A stretch of DNA of 64,000 nt from Pilasporangium apinafurcum (taxonomy: Eukaryota > Oomycota > Peronosporomycetes > Pythiales > Pythiaceae), in assembly GCA_001600495.1 (NCBI GenBank), contig BCKE01000064.1:123403-187402 (forward strand). Reading direction: 5' to 3'. Numbering within the stretch: position 1 is the first letter of the stretch; each line of letters starts with the position of its first letter. Under the pieces are notes generated by a model. The model worked only from the letters and a program-made list of their open reading frames with translations. It searched no databases and had not been told where the DNA came from. Of the stretch, positions 51,201 through 61,216 are shown piece by piece. The position numbers were made by a program, and so were the translations under genes.

Positions 51201-51965
51201 TTGAGAATACCATGCCAAGAGCAAAGCGAATGTACGGAGTGACAAGAAACGCTTGCGCTTCATCGACAGCCACACGTGACTGGAGCAACACTGGTACATC
51301 GATCTCTAATGGGAATGTTGGCTCTCCCGGAGTAAAGCGAGGCTCATAGTTTTTCAAAAGTGACTGATCTGGTGCGATTAATTGATAAATGTGTGAGTGC
51401 CCTGGTTAAGCGAGACTAAAGGGATATATTCGAAGTATCGCTTACCAGGACTAAGTGATTGGTCCTTATTTGACTGTATGTTGGTCCCATTTGTCAACGC
51501 GTCTTCTCGGAGTCTTAATGCATGCCAGTTGCGTGAGAATTCTTGAAGAATTGGTGATTCATCAGGCGGTGGAGCCGGTAGGGGTAGTCTTGGCTCACGG
51601 ACCAATCGCTTCTTTTGGATAGTGACGAGTTCTAATGTGCCGGGCTCGATTCCAAAGTCGACAACGCGCTCATCATCGTGTGGATCCCCGTCATCGTGCG
51701 ACTGCTGAGGTGCAGCTCTGGTATCAATTTGCAATTCGATTGTGGTAGCAGCGCTGGTTTGGGAGTTGGATTCCGTTATCGTCAGTGCTTCTACATCCAT
51801 GCGTTTACCATGAAGACAATCTTCATCCCACACAAGCTCAGGCTGCCTCAAAGTGTCCCCCTCTGTGGAAGATACTTCGGATGTCAAGTCTTCACTCTTA
51901 TTCTCCATCACAAGAAGGGCCGTGTTAACATGCTGGTTGTTATCACCTTTCTCAGTCACGTCCAT
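45224..51965 (-). CDS. DOCK-family Rho/Rac guanine nucleotide exchange factor
   Basis: Five exons on minus, 51965-51446, 51368-51211, 51134-50686, 50611-48277 and 48214-45224, with introns of 77, 76, 74 and 62 bp, give 2150 residues. A DHR-1 (C2-like) lipid-binding domain lies at ~490-640 (YLYPVHLEKF, RNIAIRVQLL, VNYHQKNPQF, LPEHHILLTFYHVHC-like block). The catalytic DHR-2 lies at ~1650-2130 (YRVKYTGD, NEYIYKRNKFTSLGEFV, CPIDNSMDDIRKRC). DOCK proteins activate Rac/Cdc42-type GTPases for actin and polarity. The domains are clear although diverged. Exon joins keep frame throughout; the second donor (GTATTC) is the least certain. The start at 51965 is the first ATG in the first exon, but a further upstream exon cannot be excluded. 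Confidence 0.9.
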
Positions 51966-52752
51966 TGCGAGCGTCGGTCTCAAAAACAGAGAACTGCCGT
52001 TCTGATCATTTGGTTCGTCGCATTTGCCACGGCTGTTCGCATCGAAAAACGAATCGTAAAAATAGTATTTTCCTCTGTCACATTGTTAACAGGTAAGCGC
52101 TTCGGAAAACATTGTTTGCTCTGGTCAATTCACAGCGTGATGTGTATCGTTCACCCATTAAATACGCTGGCGTGGTTCCATTGAGCGCTTGTTACTTGGC
52201 CACTTTCACGTTTGGTGTGCCTCCTGCTGCTCGTAATATGTGTAAGCACGGCTGGAACTGTGAAACAAAGCAAAACCTTTAAGTCATTCGAATGTCAAAC
52301 TCGGAAAAGCAGAGAAGTCACGATGGATGTTTGGAAGACCATTGATTCATGTACAAGCACTGTATGTAGACAAGGATTTAGCTGTAGAAGCGCTGAGTTT
52401 GTCTTCATCGGCGAAAGAGTGTTGACGACCACTTTGTCGTTCTGCTGTGATGCACAGCAGCTTAAATTAAGCAAAGCAATGTATGCGATAGAAAGCAAAT
52501 GCAGACGCATATATAAAAGCGAGGGGCACTAAAATCGACCGTCAGTTCACACCCGAGTTGTTTCGAACTCTTCCGACTATACTGCTTGCATTTCAACTAT
52601 GGGTACTCCAAGTATCACCTCCTGCAAATGTATGGATATGTGAATGGTAATCAATTACAAAACAACAGACAACCCATGATGGTTCATTGCATGCAAAACA
52701 AACGTTTCTCTTTTAATAGGTGATTCAGCTCATGCTGTCGGCATTAGTCCAC
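51966..52752. other. Intergenic between two leftward genes
   Basis: Nearly 800 bases containing the DOCK promoter and the acyl-CoA dehydrogenase 3' flank. The only notable item is the cysteine-rich plus-strand frame listed at 52185-52532. Confidence 0.4.
52185..52532 (+). other. Cysteine-rich, secretion-signal-like open frame without ATG
   Basis: A plus-strand frame opens right after a TGA at 52182-52184. It reads LSRLVCLLLLVICVSTAG, which looks like a signal-peptide core, then ~85 residues with eight Cys (for example CTSTVCRQGFSC and FCCDAQ), ending at TAA 52530-52532. There is no in-frame ATG before the hydrophobic part; the first in-frame ATG is internal. It may be an exon whose start lies across an intron, or a broken gene for a small secreted protein. 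Unproven. Confidence 0.25.
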
Positions 52753-54390
52753 TCAAACAAACTCCTTCTTGATGACTTTAGCAATCGTACTGAGCTGAAT
52801 ATTACTGGTGCCACCGTAAATGGTGCCTACTTTGGAATCACGGAAAAACTTCTCAGCCATCAAATATTTTGTAAAGCCAATCCCACCGAGCAGTTCGATA
52901 CACTTGGAAGCAGTTCGTTCAGCGACCCGGGACGCGTGGAGTTTCGCCATCGCCGATTCTTTCAGGTACGGATACCCGGCATCTTTTAGTCGTGCAGCAT
53001 TGTAGATCAGCAGCCGCGCGCTTTCAATTTCGAGCGCCAGCTCGGCGTATTGGTGCTGCATGACCTGGAAATCACCAATTGCGCGACCAAATTGCTTTCG
53101 CTCGAAGAGATAAGGCATTGTGTGTTGGTAAACTCCTTCAGCAATGCCCAACTGCTGCGAGGCGATACCGATACGGCCTTCGTTCAATTGGCCGATGGCG
53201 ATCGCGTAACCTTTGCCAACTTCGCCAATCACATTCGTTGCGGGCACTTTGACGTTGTTGAGAATCACCGAACAAGTCGAAGACGCTTTAATGCCAAGTT
53301 TCTGCTCCGGTTTGCCAAAGCTGAGACCCTCAGTGTCGCGATCGACGATGAAGCATGTGATACCTTTGTATCCGAGTGTAGGGTCAACGGTTGCAAGAAT
53401 GAGAAATACACCAGCGTGTTCGACATTGGAGATCCACATTTTCTCGCCGTTGAGTGTGTAGTAGCTTTTGTCGGCAGAGACCTCAGCGCGCGTTTTGAGC
53501 GCAAAGGCATCACTGCCGGAAGATGCCTCGGTTAAACAAAAGCTACCGACCTGGAAAAAACAAATCACCAAGTGACCTTTAGAAACTAGACAATCAAATT
53601 TGAAAAGTGTAGCTGCTGTCATCTACTAACCAAATCTGTCGAGAGTCGTGGCAGATACTTTTGGCGCTGTTCCTCGTTGGCGTACATCTATAGAATTGAA
53701 GAAAAAAGTAAGAAGATATTGGTCATTCAAATGGTTGTGAGTTCAACTTATCAACTTACGAGGAAGACGTTGTTCACGACAGTGTTTTGCAAGTCACACA
53801 ACAGTCCCACTCCAGCGTCAACTTTGGAGAGTTCTTCGATCGTGAGGCACAAGCTCATGAAACTAGACTCAGCACCACCGTATTCTTCAGGCACTTCCAC
53901 TGCTAGTAACTAATAGTAGACAATTTCAAGCAACATACACGCATTAGACGACTCAATCAACATTATACTCTGCCGCTTCAATCAACAAAATCGTACGCCG
54001 TTGTCAAAGAGCCCTTGGATCACTTCCGTCTCCATATACCCTGTTTCATCCATGCGTTGCACGCGTGGCAAGACAACATCGTTCGCGAATTTGGCGACTA
54101 TCATCATGTAACATACAAAGATTCCGTCAATACCCACAGAAATAGTGGATCAGTACTATTGTGCATCTACCCATTCACTAACCGGTGTCTTTGAACATGA
54201 TCTCATCTTCAGTCAAGATCGTCAGTGGCGTCGGTGCTGCACGATCTGCTCGCGTCGCGGACTCCATCGGGATTGCCGTGTAGTATCGCCGTGCATTGCT
54301 GTTAAACGCAGTCATTTGTTTCATCAACTGATTACTGGTCTGGAAAACCAGCTTGACGCTAGTTGATCGAAAGAACTTGGTCGGTAACAT
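52753..54390 (-). CDS. Short/branched-chain acyl-CoA dehydrogenase-like, mitochondrial
   Basis: Five exons, 54390-54183, 54097-53997, 53909-53760, 53687-53631 and 53550-52753, with introns of 85, 87, 72 and 80 bp, give 437 residues. The basic, Ser-rich first ~30 residues fit a mitochondrial presequence. Family motifs follow: [19 protein letters not shown] (FAD and substrate contact), [23 protein letters not shown] and [16 protein letters not shown]. The closest type is ACADSB, which oxidises 2-methylbutyryl-CoA in isoleucine breakdown. The usual catalytic base motif IYEGxSNIQ reads IYGGTSNIQ (codons GGT GGC), so the Glu is replaced by Gly, and the alternative helix-G position of isovaleryl-CoA dehydrogenase is also Gly. 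Activity is doubtful. Confidence 0.9.
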
Positions 54391-54838
54391 CACTATCACA
54401 ATATGTCAGGTCTCTCTCTTTCTTCAGATGAAAAATTGAAGAATGAAGCTAGCAGCTTGGCATCGATGGAGATGAATGGAGTTTTGCTCATTTTGCTTGG
54501 GAGGGAGGCAGGGCCTGTCGACGTAACTTCAAGTGTTGGCGCATAATGCGGCCATTCTGCACCGTCATTTAGTGAGTCACGTGCCTGTGAAAGATCGCCG
54601 TTCTTTTCCGTCACGTCATTGGCTGAAAATGCGGATGCTGACGCCAAAAATCATCAAAAAATGACTTCAGCCACACATACCGTTTACCGGGAATTTTTGA
54701 TCTTTTTACGGTAAATATATAACGTCTTATTTACCGTTATATCGGTACTATACGTATACTCACTTCCCCCAAACATATATGCGATTAAAGAGGTCGATTC
54801 CCATTTCCAATCCATCCAACCATTAGCATCGGAAGGAA
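54391..54838. other. Divergent promoter region
   Basis: 448 bases between the acyl-CoA dehydrogenase (leftward) and RRP41 (rightward). It holds the initiator-like motif at 54430-54449 and an AT-rich centre. CATTTCC near 54806 may be the RRP41 initiator. No coding frame was recognised. Confidence 0.5.
54430..54449 (-). promoter_or_regulatory. Inr/FPR core promoter of the acyl-CoA dehydrogenase
   Basis: On minus, GCTTCATTCTTCAATTTTTC matches initiator TCATTYY plus flanking CAATTTTT. It lies 40-60 bases before the ATG at 54390 and supports the first exon. Confidence 0.55.
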
Positions 54839-55754
54839 ATGGCAGCAAAGGGCGCAAACCCCGGCGTCTTGACTGGAACCTCGAGCGGCGAGTACATCTC
54901 CGTGGCGGGTCTGCGTGTGGATGGTCGTCGTAGTGATGAGGTACGACGCATCCGCACGCGATTTGGTCTTTTTGGCCGTGTCGACGGGTCCGCGTACTAT
55001 GAACAAGGTAATACCAAAGTGCTCGCGGTAGTTTATGGGCCGCGTGAACTCAAGAGTGCGAACGCATCCACTGCATCCGCTGGCGTGGGAGCTGTTGGAA
55101 CTGGATCAGGTAATGCTGCCAGCAATACGCAGCCACGTGCAGTCGTGAATTGTGAGTTCACGCAGGCACCGTTTGCGACTTCGGAACGGAAACCGCAACG
55201 CTCAGGGGATAGGAAGAAGATGGAGATGTCGCTTGCGCTCAAGCAGATTTTTGAAGCCTGCATCCAGACGCAACTGTATGCACGCTCGCAGATCGATGTG
55301 TTTGTGCAGGTACTGCATGCCGACGGTGGAGAGTTACCTGCAAGTATTAATGCAGTGACGTTGGCGCTTATTGACGCTGGCATCGCAATCCACGATTTTG
55401 TTGTTGCCAGTTCGGCGGGGTATCTCCAGCAGACACTACTTTGTGGTATGTGTAATTGAGATTTATAAGCAAGTACGTTCGATCCCGTTCTGATTGTTAC
55501 TGTTGATGGTGATTATTTTAGATTTAAATTACACGGAAGAGAATGCACGCGCACCGCAGCTCGTGATCGCTTTGAACCCACGTACCAAAAAGTTGAATCT
55601 GCTGCAGATGGAGTGCAAGTTGCCACTTGAGATGTTTGAAAGTCTGATGGAAACGGCGATGGATGGTTGTCACCAGATTTATGATCTGCTACAGAACGCC
55701 GTGCGAGAGAATACGTGGAAACGATTGAAAGCGCGCGGCTCAGTCACTGCATAA
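54839..55754 (+). CDS. RRP41: Exosome subunit RRP41 (RNase PH family)
   Basis: Two exons, 54839-55445 and 55522-55754 (intron 76 bp), encode 279 residues of an RNase PH-type subunit. Motifs include LRVDGRRSDEVRRIR, GSAYYEQGNTKVLAVVYGPREL, FVQVLHADGGELPASINA and ALIDAGIAIHDFV. These identify RRP41 (EXOSC4), part of the nine-subunit ring that threads RNA to the exosome nucleases in nucleus and cytoplasm. A low-complexity insertion rich in Ala, Gly, Ser and Asn (~67-95) lies between early strands and lengthens the protein beyond the usual ~245. The splice rebuilds LLCDLNYTEE in frame. Confidence 0.94.
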
Positions 55755-55868
55755 GATATAGTTTTAATAGATAAGAGCAATATTCATCCGTAAAGAGAAA
55801 GAACAAGGAAAGGGGATGGAAAATAAACCTGAAGAGACGTGGTACATATCTACTGTTCTTACTTCTCT

Positions 55869-56639
55869 CTATCTCTCATCCTTGCTCTCTCGGATCGACA
55901 GGTTGCCAGGCGCAGTGTAGACATCATTGATCATCGGACTTAGCTGTGCTGCTTTGCGCTGTTTTGTTTGCTCATCTAATACCTTCTTGTGTTGCAGTAA
56001 CAAGATCACTGCGCAATGTACAAATAATCGTTTCCAGGCCATTTCGATGTTTTTAGACCAGAGCGGCCCGGCTATGACGGCCATGGTGTGGAAAAGTGCT
56101 TGGCCCAGTGGCTCATAATGGTCCATGCAGACGCCATATCGAAAATGTGTTCTTGTGATTGTCATGAGTCTCTCGCTCATACGATCGCTTACCAGCAGCG
56201 ACTGCAATCCAGCGCTGATGTGTACAAGCACCTTACTTCGCACGTGCATCGACGCGCGAAACACCGGGAGTAGATGTGGTGCATGGACTTCGAGGTGCAT
56301 GTAGAACGCAGCGTACAGCTGACTGATCGGCGAGCTCTGCTGGAGGTTTGTGGTTGCTGTGGTGCTACTGTTGAGGCTATTTTGCCCACTTGATGCATCT
56401 ACTCGGCCCCTGCTGTAGTTGAACGACCGACCCGATCGTTCAGAATTCCCAACATTGTAGAAAATTTCTTTCCAGAATTGCGCGACGATTTGGCGGTCTG
56501 CATCAGTGGAGGTCTCGTAGATACCGAAAGTGGAGAGGTATTTCTTCACAAGCGCCAGTTCGTTCTTTCGGAACTTGCGAGAGAATTTTGATGAATCTGG
56601 TGCTTGGAGCACTTTGTTCCACGATAGGATGCAGCCCAT
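55869..56639 (-). CDS. Globin-domain protein
   Basis: A single-exon gene for 256 residues. The globin fold is visible as FYMHLEVHAPHLLPVFRASM (helices B-E region), then ITRTHFRYGVCMDHYEPLGQALFHTM, where the His in THFRYGV is the likely proximal haem ligand, and a final amphipathic helix (WKRLFVHCAVILLL). A Ser/Asn/Thr/Gln-rich insertion (~70-100) splits the first helix region from the rest. It is longer than a 150-residue globin and has no transmitter domain. It may bind oxygen or nitric oxide or act as a sensor. The ATG at 56639 is the first in frame. It is convergent with RRP41 (114 bases between stops). Confidence 0.82.
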   Translation of the reverse strand: MGCILSWNKVLQAPDSSKFSRKFRKNELALVKKYLSTFGIYETSTDADRQIVAQFWKEIFYNVGNSERSGRSFNYSRGRVDASSGQNSLNSSTTATTNLQQSSPISQLYAAFYMHLEVHAPHLLPVFRASMHVRSKVLVHISAGLQSLLVSDRMSERLMTITRTHFRYGVCMDHYEPLGQALFHTMAVIAGPLWSKNIEMAWKRLFVHCAVILLLQHKKVLDEQTKQRKAAQLSPMINDVYTAPGNLSIRESKDER

Positions 56640-57059
56640 GTTTGCAACGAGGCGTGGTTGGCTTGGCGGTATCTTTCGTGGTTCTATCTTGATTCAGTAG
56701 GTCGTTTTGATTGATGCTAAGGATGATTGCTCATGCTCTTGTTTTACGCGTGTTTCGAATATCCTAAGACATCATTGTATGTGTCGCTGTGCATGGGAGG
56801 CTGATGTTTCAAATTAGATCATGCGCCGTTACTAAGCTGTAAACGTTTTTAGTCGTCTACAAACTGAAGCATTGGTATTTCTATATATGGTGAACATATG
56901 AGCAAAATCAGTCAGTCATCACCACGATCGAGATCCATCTCACCAATAGCAGGATTACGGCACTGTCTTCTCCGGCATCTACAAAAAGTTTAATCATAGA
57001 TATACTTACATATAAATAACGATGGTTCTGCGAGCCTAAGCTGACTCGTGTTTATTCTC
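56640..57059. other. Intergenic, nothing recognised
   Basis: 420 AT-rich bases: globin gene upstream region and the 3' flank of the first APC permease. No gene or RNA was recognised. Confidence 0.5.
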
Positions 57060-58742
57060 TTAGCTGGAACTTCTTGCGATTGTATGGTTCTTGGTCGATT
57101 TCATGGTCGCATGGGGATCTGCCTGCGAAGTATCTGTGCCAACTGTGTGGTTCCCACTCTTCTCTTTGTTGGCGGATTTGTTTTTGCTTGCTGCTGATGC
57201 GCGTGCAGCGGCTGCGCGTTTGCCATTGAACTTCGTCACATGCGCCACCAGTAGGACCTTGTTTTCCTGGGTTGAGAAAGTCTGTCGTTTCCGTGCATAC
57301 GTGAAATAATACAAAGACAGCAATGCCACCAGCCCAAGAAATGAGAGAATCTCGATGCCATTATTGCGCTGATAAACAGCGATGGAGACGATGCCCAGCA
57401 GCCACACACTCATGGAAAAAATAGCACCAGCGATACCACAGGGATTTCTAAAGGTTGAGCTCTTGATGTTGCGATAGTTGACTTTCAAGGAAATGTAGCC
57501 GATGCACTGACCTGTGTACGACATGAAGGCACAAGTGATGCAGATATTAAAGAGGTATCCGCCGATGGACGGTACCCAGTAAACAAGCATACAGAATCCA
57601 TAGCTGATCGCTGAACCGACCAGTAGTGCCATATAAGGTGTAGTTGTGTGCTGTGTGGTTTTGGAGAGCGAGTGCGGCAGCAGTCTCGACGTAGCCATGG
57701 CAGCGATGAGTTTACCATAGCACCACATAAAGCCAAATGCTGTGGCGTAGGTGGCTGGTAGTGAGAAGATCGTCGCAGTGTTGCGCGATAACTTGAAAAG
57801 CAATATGAAGCAGCTGTTGAACGGCACGAGTTCTGTTGGCAAGTTGGCCAGTCCCGGCGGCAGTGAGACCGTGACGAAGAAGATGGTTATCCCCGAGATG
57901 AAGAGTGTCAACACACACGCGACTTGCGCGAACGGTACCGTCACTTTCGGCCTCGGAACTTGATCACTCGAGAGGCTGAGCGCTTCCACACCGACAAAAA
58001 ACCACGAAGCGAGCGGTAGTGACTTCATAAACCCGGAAAAACCATCGATTACTTGCATTTGCGGGTCATCTGCGTATTTGCTGAAGCTGACATAGGGCAA
58101 TGATCCAAAGAAAAAAAGCAATACGACTGCTACCGACATCATACTCAGCACAGCATTGAAGATCCAAAACACGCGGTCACCCTTGATGTGGATAAATAAT
58201 GCTGACAAGTAGAACAATAGCCACACAGCTGGTTTGAGTGCATGCAGTGATGGCACCGCGAAGAAGATCATGTTAGCAAATGAGATCACTGATGTCGACA
58301 CGTAGATAATGTACTCAATCGCCTCACAGCAACCGATGAGGAACGCCGGGTAGAAGCCCAACGTACATCTCGACAAACCATACGCGCCTCCTGCGAAGGG
58401 GAGAGCACCACTAATCTCAGACGTGCAGAAGCACAATGTGATATACGCCCCGGCAATCAAAAAATACGCGATCAAGTAGCTGTATAGTCCAGCGGAGAGC
58501 CCAGCGTTCCATGAAAAGTATTGCCCGCCGATAACGATGGTCATGCCGAGCATCCAGATGTCCCATTTCCCTGGATGGTACTTGAGTTGTGTCATCAGTG
58601 TGCCATTACCAGAAGAGAGGCTGCTCGACGTAGATGAGTCATGATTGGTGGAGCACATAGACTCCTTGTTGGTGGAGATGGCGGAACGGTAAGCGCCTGC
58701 GTAGACCTTGAGCGGTTTGCACTTGAGCAGCTTGGTGAGCAT
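57060..58742 (-). CDS. APC-family amino acid/ethanolamine permease-like transporter 1
   Basis: A single-exon gene for 560 residues with about 12 hydrophobic segments of the amino acid-polyamine-organocation superfamily. Conserved stretches are LGMTIVIGGQYFSWNAG near the first helix, SEISGALPFAGGAYGLSR, and GCCEAIEYIIYVSTS, which resemble ethanolamine/amino-acid permeases. The C-terminal tail (~490-560) is hydrophilic, Ala/Lys/Ser-rich and probably cytosolic. It forms a tandem pair with 59612-61216 on the same strand. A 155-bp stretch of this gene (57425-57578) also occurs inverted at 59196-59350. Substrate is not deducible. Confidence 0.9.
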   Translation of the reverse strand: MLTKLLKCKPLKVYAGAYRSAISTNKESMCSTNHDSSTSSSLSSGNGTLMTQLKYHPGKWDIWMLGMTIVIGGQYFSWNAGLSAGLYSYLIAYFLIAGAYITLCFCTSEISGALPFAGGAYGLSRCTLGFYPAFLIGCCEAIEYIIYVSTSVISFANMIFFAVPSLHALKPAVWLLFYLSALFIHIKGDRVFWIFNAVLSMMSVAVVLLFFFGSLPYVSFSKYADDPQMQVIDGFSGFMKSLPLASWFFVGVEALSLSSDQVPRPKVTVPFAQVACVLTLFISGITIFFVTVSLPPGLANLPTELVPFNSCFILLFKLSRNTATIFSLPATYATAFGFMWCYGKLIAAMATSRLLPHSLSKTTQHTTTPYMALLVGSAISYGFCMLVYWVPSIGGYLFNICITCAFMSYTGQCIGYISLKVNYRNIKSSTFRNPCGIAGAIFSMSVWLLGIVSIAVYQRNNGIEILSFLGLVALLSLYYFTYARKRQTFSTQENKVLLVAHVTKFNGKRAAAARASAASKNKSANKEKSGNHTVGTDTSQADPHATMKSTKNHTIARSSS

Positions 58743-59611
58743 AATCGTTTCTTCTGCAGTTCCTCGAGCCGAGATAAGGAGAAAAATGAAGATGGCGGTA
58801 CGAGCTGAAAGCTACTTTCACAGTTAAAGGACAATAAACGCCTAAAAATAAGAATTCACAGAACTAACCATTTTGTTCTGCTGTGGATTTGTATATTGAG
58901 CAGCATGGCTGTGTTATCCACAATACAGGAGGCACGGTTCACAACCGTATCTGTTGAGCGTTAGCATAATGATAAAAAATGCTTGAGCTATTTATATCAA
59001 ATATTGCACCGCTGGGCATCAGCTAAATAGTAAACATGAGCGTTAGCTTGAAACCTCCAGCTTCTCAACGCCAAGATCAACAAACTTAGAATGAGCGTCA
59101 TTTGTTTATCGATTCGTTTGTCATTCCAAGAGAGCGAATGGGATCATAGTTGAAAGCCTGTGAGTTAAATATACACCCTCTTCCATGAGTTATATTGGGT
59201 ACCGTCCATCGGCGGATACCTCTTTAACATCTGCATCACTTGTGCCTTCATGTCGTACACAGGTCAGTGCATCGGCTACATTTCCTTGAAAGTCAACTAT
59301 CGCAACATCAAGAGCTCAACCTTTAGAAATCTCTATGGTATTGCTGGTGATAATCCATATTACATCGAAATCGAACAACACGTGCATGCAAATGCGCGAA
59401 GAAACATCAACTAGTCAACGAATGTGTTTGTGATAGATTGATGAGCGAGTCTCCATCATGAGTTTGGCACTTGTAGCAAGTGTGTAGTAAGTGTATGAAA
59501 ACTATTTACAACTTTCAAAATCTTAGAAAATACCTGAAGCAACTTAATCTAGTTCTTCGTGTTCTATCATCTTTCTACCTTCCTTTTGTTCCTACGACTG
59601 ACTATCAAGCA
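58743..59611. other. Intergenic with inverted gene fragment
   Basis: 869 bases between the tandem permease genes. Apart from the permease fragment at 59196-59350 I see no gene; the rest is AT-rich promoter and 3' flank. Confidence 0.5.
59196..59350 (+). pseudogene. Inverted 155-bp fragment of APC permease 1
   Basis: On plus this reads the permease segment from PSIGGYLFNICITC to YRNIKSSTFRN and beyond. It matches 57425-57578 with only about four differences (~97 percent) but lies in opposite orientation to both permeases. It is far closer to permease 1 than permease 2 is. Ends are abrupt. It is a recent, non-functional copy, likely from a small inverted duplication or template-switch repair. 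Confidence 0.85.
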
Positions 59612-61216
59612 CTAACCATGCAGCGAGGCCATCACCAGCCTTGTTTGGCGGTTCGACCCTAGCTTACTGTTGATATTTTGGCCTATTCGTCGCGAGGCTC
59701 CTCGCTTTCCATTAAACTTTATCACATGTGCCACCAGTAAAATCCGATTCTCCTGCCTCGAGAATGTCTGGCGTTTCTGTGCGTACGTGAAATAATACAA
59801 AGATAGCAACGCGACAAACATCAGGAGCACCAACACTTCGATACCGTTATTACCTTGAAACGCAACGATTGCAAGAATCCCAAGCAGCCAAACCGTCATG
59901 GAAAACCCAGCACCAACCAATCCAAACGGACTTCGAAAGCTCGAGCTCTTGATGCTGCGGTAGTTGAGCCGTAACGAGATAAAGCCAATGCACTGGGTTG
60001 TGTACGAGACGAAGCCAGAAAGCATGCAGATCGGGAACAAGTAGTCTTGAACATTCGGCTCAATGTAGACGACCATACACACGGCATAACTGAGCCAGGA
60101 GCCGACTAGGAGCGCGACATACGGCACATCGGAACACTTAGTGGTTGATGCAAAAGACGAAGGGAACAAGTTCGACGTCGCCATGGCCGAAATAAGTTTC
60201 CCATAGCACCACATGAAGCCAAACGCGGTTGCATATGTCGCTGGTAGTGACAAAATCGTAGAAGCAGTCCGCGAAATCCGGAACAAAAGCACAAAGCAGT
60301 TGCTGAACGGTATGAAATCCTTTGCGAACACTTTTATATCTGTCGAAAGCGCAATTGAGACGAAAAGCACCATCGTTCCGGTCACAAAGAGCGTGAGCAC
60401 ACATGTGACTTGTGCAAAGGGGATAATTTGCTTTGGTTTCTGGACTTGATCGCTTGCGAGATTCATCGCCTCAACTCCAACGAAAAACCACGCCGCAAGT
60501 GGCAGTACGCGCATGAAGCCATGAAATCCATCAATGTATTGTGACGCAGGATCCACGGTGTATTTCGATAAATTGACATATGGAAGCGCTCCAAAACAAT
60601 ACACCATGACGATCAAGATAGAAATGGCGCCGATCACGAGGTTGAAAAGCCAAAATATTCGATCTCCTTTCAAGTGGAAAAACAACGACGAGATGTAGAA
60701 CAACGCCCAGAAGAGCGGCTTCAATGGTTCCAAATCAGGTACAACGACGATAATCATGTCGACAAACCCAACAACGGACGTGGAAACGTATATAATGTAC
60801 TCGAGTGCCTCGCAACAACCGATTATGAACGCTGGATAAAAACCTAACGTACACCTCGCCAGACCATAGGCTCCACCAGCGAACGGTAGCGCGCCGCTGA
60901 TCTCAGACGTACAGCAACAGAGTATGATATAGGCACCAGCGATGAGAAAGTACGCGATTATGTAGGTGTAGAATCCGGCGGTGAGGCCAGCGTTCCAGTA
61001 GAAATATTGGCCACCAATGGCGATGGTGATGCCGAGCATCCAGATGTCGAGTCGCCCTGGATGGTATTTGCCCTTAACTTTTTTGATGGTCGGGCCCGTG
61101 GAGATTGCAGCCCGGCTGCACGAGATTGCTTTACTACTGCCCTTGGTGATCACCGGCTGGACATGTGTGGTTCGATGGGGATATATTTTCTGCGATTTGA
61201 AGGACGCTTTGAGCAT
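59612..61216 (-). CDS. APC-family amino acid/ethanolamine permease-like transporter 2
   Basis: A single-exon gene for 534 residues, paralog of 57060-58742 along its full length. It shares LGITIAIGGQYFYWNAG, SEISGALPFAGGAYGLAR, FIIGCCEALEYIIYVSTS and the cytosolic end with KRQTFSRQENRILLVAH. The first ~45 residues and the last ~40 are different from the partner. The ATG at 61216 starts MLKASFKSQK. The tandem, same-strand arrangement indicates local duplication followed by clear divergence. Substrate unknown. Confidence 0.9.
   Translation of the reverse strand: MLKASFKSQKIYPHRTTHVQPVITKGSSKAISCSRAAISTGPTIKKVKGKYHPGRLDIWMLGITIAIGGQYFYWNAGLTAGFYTYIIAYFLIAGAYIILCCCTSEISGALPFAGGAYGLARCTLGFYPAFIIGCCEALEYIIYVSTSVVGFVDMIIVVVPDLEPLKPLFWALFYISSLFFHLKGDRIFWLFNLVIGAISILIVMVYCFGALPYVNLSKYTVDPASQYIDGFHGFMRVLPLAAWFFVGVEAMNLASDQVQKPKQIIPFAQVTCVLTLFVTGTMVLFVSIALSTDIKVFAKDFIPFSNCFVLLFRISRTASTILSLPATYATAFGFMWCYGKLISAMATSNLFPSSFASTTKCSDVPYVALLVGSWLSYAVCMVVYIEPNVQDYLFPICMLSGFVSYTTQCIGFISLRLNYRSIKSSSFRSPFGLVGAGFSMTVWLLGILAIVAFQGNNGIEVLVLLMFVALLSLYYFTYAQKRQTFSRQENRILLVAHVIKFNGKRGASRRIGQNINSKLGSNRQTRLVMASLHG

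Noticed and set aside
51678-52184. 168-residue plus ORF
   Set aside because: Most of it is antisense to the first DOCK exon; no homology recognised.
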